In this document: in pieces, positions 22,223 to 31,079 of the stretch
Layout of the letters: each line of letters starts with the position of its first letter
How positions within the stretch are numbered: the stretch's first letter is position 1
Origin: Aedes albopictus
Lineage: Eukaryota; Arthropoda; Insecta; Diptera; Culicidae
Assembly (NCBI RefSeq): GCF_035046485.1
Contig: NC_085137.1
Span: 382,106,706-382,170,705, forward strand
Length of the DNA: 64,000 bases
Direction of reading: 5' to 3'
Translations under genes and position numbers: made by a program
Notes under the pieces: model-generated
Database searches by the model: none
Told to the model about the DNA's origin: nothing
Seen by the model: the letters and a program-made list of their open reading frames with translations, nothing else

Positions 22223-23489
22223 CATTAAGGTGCCAATGGAATGTATGGGAAAAATTTGACCATCGAATTTCAAAAACGGGTAGTGCTCAAAAGTTTCGTC
22301 TCAAAACAAGTCCCCATGCAAAATTTCAGCTCAATCGGACTTCGCCAAGTGTTTGTCCAAAGCGGTCAAAGTTTGGCTGTTTTGAAACACGAAAAATATC
22401 CCAAGGTGAAAATTTCGAAATCGAAATTTTGTTTGATGCCAAATGCCTTAGAAGTGCATGAAACTTTTGGTGTTCCCTCAAATTTTTTTTTAGAAAAAAA
22501 AAATACCTTTTGGACTTGGAAAATTTTTGAGTTGGAGAAATTGAATGAATCTGAAATGGTGAATTTGAATTTAATTGCTGAAATATTCATGGCAATAGTA
22601 CTGAAACATGTCTTTTATCATCGTTGGCAACTGCTACCATACTATATATCATATTTCGTTAGGATGGTTCACTTATTTTGCATTAGGGTGGTCCTTTTTG
22701 TAGAAACATTAAAAAAATAAGATAATATTAAAAAGTATCTAATATAACCATAAGTCATTTTCAATGTTGAATACATATAATACTAGCTGTCCCGGCAAAC
22801 TTTGTCTTGCCAAGCTGTGGTGGTTTGACAACTGTTGAAGGCATCGCAGCAACGCACTCTAGATTGATTTAATTTTGATCACGCTGAATTTGTTCCCAGC
22901 TCATAAAAATCAGTACTTTATTGATTTTTTAACTTTTTTAGTGGATTTTCGAAACTTTTATTACTTATAAACACTGCCACCATGAATACGAATCGAACCG
23001 TGCAAGAGTCATGCTAATGGGTTCATCTGTTCGTGGGTTTTGTTGGAACCTAACACTCATTTATAAATATATATATATATATAGATTTCATTAGGGTGGC
23101 TCATTTATTTTTAATTAGGGTGATTCTTTGAGATGGAAATTAAGAACAAAAAACATATTTCGAGAAAATTTACCAAATATTACTGGTATGACTAGTACAA
23201 AGTGTTACATGCCAATGAAGGATCATGCTTTCAAACTATACGAGTCATACCAGTCATATTTGGTAAATTTTCTGGAAATATGTTCTTTGTTTTTAATTTC
23301 CATCTAAATCTTCTCCTTGGAATATTTTTCGTGTTTCAAAACAGCCAAACTTTGACCGCTTTGGTCAAACACTTAGCGAAGTCCGATTGAGTTGAAAGTT
23401 TGCACGAGGACTTGTTTTGAGGAGATGAAACGTTTGAGCACTACCCGGTTTTTAAATTCGAAAAGGCGATTTTCATTGGCACCCTAATG
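22223..23489. mobile_element. Foldback element interrupted by a Helitron
   Basis: CATTAAGGTGCCAATGGAA at 22223 faces TTTCATTGGCACCCTAATG ending at 23489. The arms pair through AGTGCTCAAAAGTTTCGTCT, AATCGGACTTCGCCAAGTGT, CAAAGTTTGGCTGTTTTGAA and their inverses (22240-22400 against 23320-23480). The interior holds GTTAGGATGGTTCACTTATT-like direct repeats around a minus-strand mini-Helitron, and a secondary hairpin at about 23165-23275. The ORFs 22096-22461, 22241-22720 and 22366-22590 are shadows of the arms. Confidence 0.7.
22783..23085 (-). mobile_element. Non-autonomous mini-Helitron, minus strand
   Basis: Read on the minus strand it starts TCTATATATATATATATATT after A and ends GTTTGCCGGGACAGCTAG before T, the same terminal sequences as 15701-15963. 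The internal sequence is largely different from that copy. There is no Rep/helicase coding capacity. Confidence 0.7.
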
Positions 23490-23675
23490 TCCATTGCTCA
23501 AAATATTGGCTTTTGAATCAACCATATTGATTTTTGGAGACTAAATGTTTCGATCTTAACAAGCTAGCGAGATTGTGAATTATTCGTTATTTAGTGAGAA
23601 CTGCTTATATATGCCAAAAACTCCGAGCCTTTTGCAGTTTTTATATGTTTTGGTACATTTTTGTATAGAGTTTAA

Positions 23676-24282
23676 CCCTCTAATACCAATTTTTTTGATT
23701 TTGATCTAAATATCATTTTTCGTCATCCAAAATCGATTTAAACATGTTTTGGAAGATGATTCTTTTCAATTCTCGATTTCGTGAATTTCAGCTTTTGATT
23801 TTTTTAATTTTTATTTTTAAACATCCCCACACTTTTATATTTTTCTGGAAGCCTATTTTGGGTACGGATTTTTTGAGATGAAAACATTTTGAGATTATTG
23901 TTGAATATTTTTATTTTTATTTTTTTTCAAAGAAAATTTTATTTTCCATGTAACTTTAAGGAAAATAATTTTAAAGTGTATTTGATTCCTTTAAACCATT
24001 AAACTAGGATAGAATGATTTGGGAAAAAATTAAAACATGTTAATTTTAGCGATTCAATACACAATAAACAATGACTTCTGAAAGGTGACCAAAACATCAA
24101 TTTTTCAATGATTTTAAAAAAATGTAAATACGCTTCAAAATACACCAAAAACCTTTTTGAGATATACAAAACAGTCCTAAATTTCAGCCAAAAATATAAA
24201 AAAAAATGATTTTCCACGAAAAAAAAATTACAAAAATGCTCAAACTATACCCCGTCTAAAGGCGGGGTTGGGTATTAGAGGG
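23676..24282. mobile_element. piggyBac-type MITE with TTAA target duplication
   Basis: CCCTCTAATACC at 23676 and GGTATTAGAGGG ending at 24282 are perfect 12-bp inverted ends, each directly flanked by TTAA (23672-23675 and 24283-24286). The interior is AT-rich, with a small CCCCGTCTAAAGGCGGGG hairpin near the right end. TTAA duplication with CCC termini is the piggyBac signature. No transposase ORF is present. Confidence 0.85.
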
Positions 24283-24683
24283 TTAAATAAAAATAAAAAT
24301 ATGCAAAATTCGATTTTATAGACATTTTGAAAATTGAAATGTTTACTAAATCGAAGTATATGTGTCTTAATGGGTTTTCTTATGGCATTATTTGAGGATT
24401 CAGTATTAAGTTGCCCAGAATTTGTTATACAGATAATCACTTAAATTCCTTGCACTTTAAATTTAACAATCTTGCCAAATGTGAAAAATCATTGTTTTCC
24501 ATACTTTGCATTTGAATATTGTTTAGTCATTCTTGAACTTGACCGGCATAATTTTACGTCTAGTCTGCTTGCATCTAAAGCAAACTTCATTTATGTAATG
24601 AAATAGCGTGAAGACGTTTTGCCTTTTTTCGTTGTCGCTTAGCTCGCATGTTGTTATTTTTTCTTTTATTTTTTTAACCAATA

Positions 24684-24890
24684 GGGTCTTGTGCCATTTG
24701 GGCAGGTGTACCTATTCTAGGCACTTGCTTCTATAACTAAGTCAAATTCAAACGGATTAATTTGATGTTTTGTGCAGAGTTAGATACCACCCAACTCTAT
24801 ACAAAAATTCCAATCAATCGGTTTGAAATTGACTTAGTTACAGCAGCAAGTGCCCAAAATAGGTACACCTGCCCAAATAGTACAATACCC
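24684..24890. mobile_element. 207-bp palindromic MITE with TA target duplication
   Basis: GGGTCTTGTGCCATTTGGGC at the left faces GCCCAAATAGTACAATACCC at the right, with TA on each side (24682-24683 and 24891-24892). The arms continue inward through AGGTGTACCTATT and TAACTAAGTCAA with their inverses. Confidence 0.8.
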
Positions 24891-24892
24891 TA

Positions 24893-26955
24893 CATGGTGA
24901 GCTTTGCATAAGATACATGTTCAATCAGCGCGTAGGAGACTAGCAGATGCACGCCGATTGGTGAGTTCGTTTCATGTTATTTCTGATTCTATGCTAAGCT
25001 TATCCAAACTAAGCGTATTAATTTTATTTATGTGTATTTTAACCAACAGCTAAAGCTTACCAGCAAAGCCTAGTAAATATACCCAAATTTTATTTTTTAA
25101 CAGTGTTTACTGTCCATGAAGGAAAAATTAAATTTTCATCGTCATTATTAGTTTTTTATCGTATTTTAGAAAAAAAGATCTCTTTCAAATTCAGTTGAAA
25201 TTTTTTCTAAACTTCTAGTTCTACTACTTTCAAAATGCATTATTGGAACGAACATTGGGAGATTGGTTATCACTGGAACGGAACTGAACCGAGTGGTAGT
25301 AAGGCTTTGTCATTCGACATGCTTCAATAAGCATTATCGGGCGTATGAAAGTTAATTATACTGTTTCTATCTTTCGCATAATTTTCAAAAAAAAAATAGT
25401 ATCCAATATGCTAATAATCGATATGTGTGACTGACAAGCAAACTTTTTATCATCAACCACCACACCCACGCCCAGAAAAAAAATGAAGCCAAATTCGATT
25501 GGAGTTATCAAAGTGTATTAGTGTCACCCTGCCGAAGCACACAATCAATCTTCGATGCGATGGGGTTCGAGGCCGCTGCTGCCACGAAAGATTCCAAAGT
25601 TTGGGGACACTTTTCCATCCAAGACGGTGTTGGTGAGCAATAACATGTCGCTTCTAGTTTAACTCCGCAGTGCATCATCACATTCCCCGGCTCAGCAACA
25701 TGATGGGTTGGATCCAAATATGTTGGATCGCTGGCTGGAATAGGACTTATGTGCTTGCTTGAGATGTTCGAAGTTAGCGAGCATCCGACGATGACGACAA
25801 CGATGAACTTGTATTTCGGATGAAAAACATGAAAAGTTTCGGCGACAGGAAATTGATTTCTAGAGCTTACTCTGGTCGGTCGGTTGTCGTTAATGGCACA
25901 GCTGCCCGACATGGATGACCGGATCGGTCCGATGCGATGATGTTGGCGGTCGGTTGTAAACGACAGATAGTGACATGGCTTTATCTGGATGTCTCCTGGT
26001 TCGGTAGGTTGCCAAAGGAAGTGCTTCGGAATGGGATGAGGAATTGACTCGGAAGATGCGATAAGCTTGTGGTTCGGTTAGGAAGTTTTCGGGTTTTATG
26101 TGTTTGTCATGATGGAAAGCTTGCAAGTTCTAAATATGTTTTCGATATTCAAATGACGATGAGTTAAAAAAATAGAAAACAAAAATTCTTGAATATGGAA
26201 ATCTCACAAAATACAAGGAAACCAAACATTTAATGAAACAGTTCCAGCCAAGTTTATACAGTTTTGTGAATAATTTAAGTGAGCTTTCAAAATTTACCGG
26301 CCAGTATTGCATGGGGTATGGGGAAATCGTTAATCTCGTATCATTTTTCGTTTTTACGCCCACGTTGGCGTCGCCCAAAATGCCCATGATTGTGAGCAGT
26401 GATAATCATATCTCCCATTTCCACCGAGTTGGATACCCGTTTCTTCACATGTTTCCATCACTCCTCACAGCCGAGCTCCGAATCCTATTCTGCTGATTTG
26501 GCAAACGTCAAGTCTTTTCGTAGAGGTTACTGGCTGTTCTTCATCACCCCCGTGTAAGTAACATATGACGTCATGGCAATAGGATCAGTGTGGGCTGCTG
26601 GGTTATAATGTAGAGATACGAGACTGGCTGTGATGCTTTCGCCCCTTTCGCCGGGTCGTCGTTTCGTTACTGTTACCATTTGAGCACCATTGTTATTCAA
26701 ACAGACAGAGGATGATGGTGGTCATGATGGAAAATTTTTACTTGAATAAAATAAGCGGTATGAGAGAAGAAAGACGACCCACATGATGATGATGATGTGT
26801 TTACAAAAAGAGATTATGGAGGCGAATGATTAGAATCAATACTTTCAATGAAGAAATAATTTACTCGTTTTGGAGTGTTAACCATCACAAGAATCACTAC
26901 GACAAACCATATCAGGTTACACACTATGCGTTAGCATGCAATATTTAGCTTGCAT
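24893..26955. other. Unique-looking sequence, no gene identified
   Basis: AT-rich to 25470, then GC-richer at 25500-26140 and 26330-26720. The longest frame is 25508-25912 on the minus strand (134 codons), with no recognisable domain and no similar frame beside it. GATGATG runs occur near 26710 and 26780. I see no promoter or exon structure I can defend. Confidence 0.4.
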
Positions 26956-26965
26956 ATACAAACGG

Positions 26966-29900
26966 AAGGGGATGGAAGCTCAGGTAAAATATTATCTCCT
27001 GGGCGCCCATTAAAAACACCACCCCCGGCGAAGACTGGCGCTCGAGCCTAGCTATTTAGCACTGTAGTTGGAGGAAATGCCAATGCAGAACCCGTAGCTT
27101 CCGGGAAGGTAAGCCCAGCTCCCTGGGTTAGTGGGTTGGTGTCAGGCCCTGCGAGCCAGCCGTAAAAAAGACTAGCACCGGAAAATCGACAAGAGAAGAA
27201 TGCGAACCGATACCAATGGCGACGACCACAGCGACGAAAAGGGACTTGCGATTGGAAGCTCGGTACGTGGAACTGCAGATCTCTCAACTTCATCGGGAGC
27301 ACCCGCATACTCGCCGATATACTGAAGGACCGCGGGTTCGGAATCGTAGCGCTGCAGGAGGTGTGTTGGACAGGATCTATGGTGCGAACGTTTAGAGGTA
27401 ATCATACCATCTACCAGAGTTGCGGCAACACACGTGAGCTGGGAACAGCTTTTATAGTGATGGGCGACATGCAGAGGCGCGTGATCGGTTGGTGGCCGAT
27501 CGACGAAAGAATGTGCAGGCTGAGGATCAAGGGCCGATTCTTCAACATTAGCATAATAAACGTGCACAGCCCTCACTCCGGAAGCACTGATGATGACAAA
27601 GACGCATTTTACGCGCAGCTCGAACGCGAGTACGACCGCTGCCCAAACCACGACGTCAAGATCATCATAGGGGATCTAAACGCTCAGGTAGGCCAGGAGG
27701 AGGAATTCAGACCGACGATTGGAAAGTTCAGCGCCCACCAGCTGACGAACGAAAATGGCCTACGCATCATCGATTTCGCCGCCTCCAAGAACATGGCCAT
27801 TCGTAGCATCTTCTTCCAGCACAGCCTCCCGTATCGTTACACCTGGAGATCACCACAACAAACGGAATCGCAAATCGACCACGTTTTGATTGATAGACGG
27901 CACTTCTCCGACGTTATCGACGTCAGGACCTATCGTGGCGCTAATATCGACTCCGATCACTACCTGGTGATGGTTAAACTGCGCCCAAAACTCTCCGTTA
28001 TTAACAACGTACATTACCGGCGGCCGCCCCGGTACGATCTAGAGCGACTGAAGCAACCGAATGTCGCCACCGCATACGCGCAGAATCTCGAGGCAGCGTT
28101 GCCGGACGAGGGTGTGCTCGATGTGGCCCCTCTAGAGGACTGCTGGAGTACAATCAAAGCAGCCATCAACAACGCAGCTGAGAGCACTATCGGGTACGTA
28201 GAACGGAGTCGACGAAACGATTGGTTCGACGAGGAGTGCAGAGCGGTTCTGGAGGAGAAGGATGCAGCGCGGGCGGTAATGCTGCAGCATGGAACCCGAC
28301 AGAATGTGGAGCGATACAGACAGAAGCGGAAGCAGCAGACCCGTCTCTTCCGGGAGAAAAAGCGCCGCCTGGAAGAAGCGGAGTGCGAGGAAATGGAACT
28401 GCTGTACCGTTCACAGGAAACACGTAAGTTCTACCAGAAGCTCAACGCATCCCGCAAAGGCTACGTGCCGCAAGCCGAAATCTGCAGGGATAAGGACGGG
28501 AGCCTCCTGACGGACAAACGTGAGGTGATCGAAAGGTGGAAGCAGCACTTCGACGAGCACCTGAATGGCGAAGAGAATGTAGGCACGGAGGACCAAGGCA
28601 GCGGAGGAAATGACTATGTTGGTGCAGCGGAGGACGGGAACGAACCAACTCCCACGCTGAGGGAAGTTAAGGATGCCATCCACCAGCTCAAAAACAACAA
28701 AGCGGCTGGTAAGGACGGTATCGCAGCGGAACTCATCAAGATGAGCCCGGAAAAGTTGGCCACCTGTCTGCACCAGTTAGTAGTCAAGATCTGGGAAACC
28801 GAACAGCTACCGGAGGAGTGGAAGGAAGGGATAATCTGTCCCATCCACAAGAAAGGCGACAAGTTAATGTGTGAGAACTTTCGAGCGATCACCATTTTGA
28901 ATGCCGCCTACAAAGTGCTATCCCAGATCATCTTCCGTCGTCTTTCACCTAAAGTAAATGAGTTCGTGGGAAGTTACCAAGCCGGTTTCATCGACGGCCG
29001 GTCGACAACGGACCAGATCTTCACCGTACGGCAAATCCTCCAGAAATGCCGTGAATACCAGGTCCCAACGCATCACCTGTTCATCGACTTCAAAGCGGCA
29101 TACGACAGTATCGACCGCACAGAGTTATGGAGAATTATGGACGAGAACAGCTTTCCCGGGAAGCTGACTAGACTGATAAGAGCAACGATGGACGGTGTGC
29201 AGAACAGCGTAAGGATTTCGGGTGAACTATCCAGTTCATTTGAATCTCGACGGGGACTACGACAAGGTGATGGACTTTCCTGCCTAATATTCAACATCGC
29301 CCTGGAAGGTGTTATGCGACGAGCCGGGCTCAACAGCCGGGGTACGATCTTCACGAAATCCAGCCAATTTGTCTGTTTTGCGGATGACATGGATATTATT
29401 GCCAGAACATTTGGAACGGTGGCAGAACAGTACACCCGCCTGAAACGTGAAGCAGCAAAGGTCGGACTGGTGGTGAATGCGGCTAAGACAAAGTACATGC
29501 TGGTAGGTGGGACTGACCGAGACAGGACAAGCCTTGGCAGCAATGTTACGATAGACGGGGATACTTTCGAGGTGGTAGAAGAATTCGTCTACCTCGGTTC
29601 CTTGCTAACGACTGACAATAACGTGAGCCGTGAAATACGAAGGCGCATCATCAGTGGAAGTCGTGCCTATTATGGGCTCCAGAAGAAACTGCGGTCAAAA
29701 AAGATTCACCCCCGCACCAAATGTACCATGTACAAGACGTTAATAAGACCGGTGGTTCTCTACGGGCACGAGACGTGGACGATGCTCGAGGAGGACATGC
29801 AAGCACTCGGAGTTTTCGAGCGACGGGTGCTAAGGACGATCTTCGGCGGCGTGCAGGAGAACGGTGTGTGGCGGAGAAGGATGAACCACGAGCTCGCTGC

Positions 29901-30201
29901 ACTTTACGGCGAACCCAGCATCCAGAAGGTAGCCAAAGCCGGAAGGATACGGTGGGCAGGGCATGTTGCAAGAATGCCGGACAACAACCCTGCAAAGTTG
30001 GTGTTTGCTAACCATCCGGTTGGTACAAGAAGGCGTGGAGCGCAGAGAGCACGATGGGCGGACCAGGTGGAGCGTGATCTGGCGAGTGTTGGGCGTGACC
30101 GAGGATGGAGAGCTGCAGCTGCAAAGCGAGTACCTATTATGGCGGCAAATTGTTGATTCAGTATTATCATGAATTTGATGTTAAGTAAATAAATGAATGA
30201 A
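26966..30201 (+). mobile_element. RTE-clade non-LTR retrotransposon, apparently full length
   Basis: The element is bracketed by the direct repeat ATACAAACGG (26956-26965 and 30202-30211), which I read as its target duplication. It has a 5' leader of about 200 bp (TCTCCTGGGCGCCCATTAAA...), one long EN-RT reading frame, and a very short 3' end of GTAAATAAATGAATGA type. The short 3' UTR, single ORF with N-terminal endonuclease, and RT motifs are typical of RTE. The uninterrupted frame and intact duplication argue for a recent insertion. Confidence 0.85.
27166..30156 (+). CDS. RTE endonuclease-reverse transcriptase polyprotein
   Basis: This encodes the APE-type endonuclease and reverse transcriptase used for target-primed insertion of the element. 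The endonuclease shows LGTWNCRSL (27262-27288), catalytic Glu in ALQE (ending 27360), GDLNAQVG (from 27670) and SDHYLV (near 27950). The RT shows FRAITILN (near 28880), YQAGFIDGRSTTDQ (from about 28975), FIDFKAAYDS (29080), RQGDGLSC (29260) and the catalytic FADD (29377-29388). FADD in place of YADD, and RQGDGLSC, fit RTE proteins. The C-terminal part has ERRVLRTIFGG and IRWAGHVARM, also typical. No stops interrupt it. Start: the frame opens after a TAA at 27163-27165, but the first in-frame ATG is 27379, downstream of two endonuclease motifs, so the true start is either non-AUG or reached from another frame (ATGs at 27200 and 27216 are out of frame). Overlapping frames on both strands are shadows. 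It is the best-supported coding region in the window. Confidence 0.9.
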   Translation, partial: KRLAPENRQEKNANRYQWRRPQRRKGTCDWKLGTWNCRSLNFIGSTRILADILKDRGFGIVALQEVCWTGSMVRTFRGNHTIYQSCGNTRELGTAFIVMGDMQRRVIGWWPIDERMCRLRIKGRFFNISIINVHSPHSGSTDDDKDAFYAQLEREYDRCPNHDVKIIIGDLNAQVGQEEEFRPTIGKFSAHQLTNENGLRIIDFAASKNMAIRSIFFQHSLPYRYTWRSPQQTESQIDHVLIDRRHFSDVIDVRTYRGANIDSDHYLVMVKLRPKLSVINNVHYRRPPRYDLERLKQPNVATAYAQNLEAALPDEGVLDVAPLEDCWSTIKAAINNAAESTIGYVERSRRNDWFDEECRAVLEEKDAARAVMLQHGTRQNVERYRQKRKQQTRLFREKKRRLEEAECEEMELLYRSQETRKFYQKLNASRKGYVPQAEICRDKDGSLLTDKREVIERWKQHFDEHLNGEENVGTEDQGSGGNDYVGAAEDGNEPTPTLREVKDAIHQLKNNKAAGKDGIAAELIKMSPEKLATCLHQLVVKIWETEQLPEEWKEGIICPIHKKGDKLMCENFRAITILNAAYKVLSQIIFRRLSPKVNEFVGSYQAGFIDGRSTTDQIFTVRQILQKCREYQVPTHHLFIDFKAAYDSIDRTELWRIMDENSFPGKLTRLIRATMDGVQNSVRISGELSSSFESRRGLRQGDGLSCLIFNIALEGVMRRAGLNSRGTIFTKSSQFVCFADDMDIIARTFGTVAEQYTRLKREAAKVGLVVNAAKTKYMLVGGTDRDRTSLGSNVTIDGDTFEVVEEFVYLGSLLTTDNNVSREIRRRIISGSRAYYGLQKKLRSKKIHPRTKCTMYKTLIRPVVLYGHETWTMLEEDMQALGVFERRVLRTIFGGVQENGVWRRRMNHELAALYGEPSIQKVAKAGRIRWAGHVARMPDNNPAKLVFANHPVGTRRRGAQRARWADQVERDLASVGRDRGWRAAAAKRVPIMAANC

Positions 30202-30292
30202 ATACAAACGGCAATAATAATACATAAAGCACAAGATTATTAAAACATGAAACAAGCTCACCATACCAAATACATGTTATGTATTCACTAAT

Positions 30293-30406
30293 CTACTCTA
30301 GTATAATGTCATACTAGGGCAGTCATTACTTGGATGCAGTAATCAATAGGATATGTTTATTGCATCCAAGTAATGACTGCTCTAGTATAACATTAGACTA
30401 GAGTAG
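30293..30406. mobile_element. 114-bp hairpin MITE
   Basis: CTACTCTAGTATAATGTCAT and the following 30 bases pair with 30357-30406 (ending ATTAGACTAGAGTAG) with only a few mismatches, leaving a loop of about 12 nt around 30345-30356. The near-perfect arms and discrete ends suggest a small MITE; no target duplication could be fixed. Confidence 0.7.
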
Positions 30407-30564
30407 TCGCTTTACACAAAACAACACAATGAGAGCTTCTGTTTGTTGTATTCGCTTCACCAGTTTTCGGCAATTGGATTATTTATTTCATTTTTATTAG
30501 TGATAGAATCACTCTTTGATTCTTCGAAAACTTCTAGAGACAAGCTTTACTCAGACCTATAACT

Positions 30565-30600
30565 AAAATATTCCTTTTTTTTCTTTTTTCAGGTAAGTTT
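30565..30600 (+). promoter_or_regulatory. Candidate recursive splice site (zero-length exon)
   Basis: A branchpoint-like TATAACTAA (30558-30566), a polypyrimidine tract TTCCTTTTTTTTCTTTTTTC (30571-30590) and AG (30591-30592) are followed immediately by GTAAGT (30593-30598). A consensus 3' splice site fused to a consensus 5' splice site is the defining feature of recursive splice (ratchet) points in long insect introns. Downstream AAG-GTAAAG and GCG-GTAAGA could serve as the alternative 5' sites of a short recursive-splicing exon. This would make a long + strand intron span the site. It is a sequence-only prediction. Confidence 0.5.
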
Positions 30601-31079
30601 CTCATCACTGTACAACACACTTCGTCGCAATAACTGAAAGGTAAAGCGGTAAGAAGAAATTTGGGCAATAAAAAATAAGGTGAAAATTTTAAAATAAATT
30701 GTATACATAATATAGTAGTTTATTCATTGCATTTTTGTTATTTTTACAATAATTATTCATGTAACGAGTTGTGAAAAGTTGATTTTTTCAGCACGAGTCG
30801 TACATTTCGAGGAGAATTATCAACACAATTCGAGAATAATTTTTTCCCAACTCTAATAAAATTTTCAACTGGGTAGTGACAGAAATCCAGTAAATTTCGC
30901 AATCAACCAGGTTCGAATGAAATTTTCTACGAAACTTTAGATCAATTCAATAGGAATACGATAAGAACCACGTAAGGAATTCAGGAAGTATTTCCTTAAA
31001 ATTTCGAACACAATTCCCTAAGAAATTGAAGCCTTATTCCCTTCGGAATTCGAGCACCTAGGAAATGCGAGCACCTACC
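30601..31079. other. AT-rich spacer before the satellite
   Basis: No gene seen. ACGAGTTGTGAAAAGTTGAT to CAACTGGGTAGTGAC (about 30760-30890) has weak internal symmetry and may be a decayed repeat. Satellite-like AATTC words begin to appear near 30960. Confidence 0.35.

Noticed and set aside
22096..22720. ORFs of 121 and 159 codons on + and 74 on -
   Set aside because: They lie in the arm and interior of a foldback element, and the inverted arm shows the sequence is repeat DNA.
25508..25912. 134-codon minus-strand ORF
   Set aside because: No recognisable motif; isolated frame in GC-richer unique sequence. It would need homology or RNA evidence.
27048..30172. Many secondary ORFs inside the RTE element (for example 27172-27651, 28411-28773, 29073-29543 on -)
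   Set aside because: They are shadows of the GC-rich EN-RT reading frame, which accounts for all recognisable motifs.
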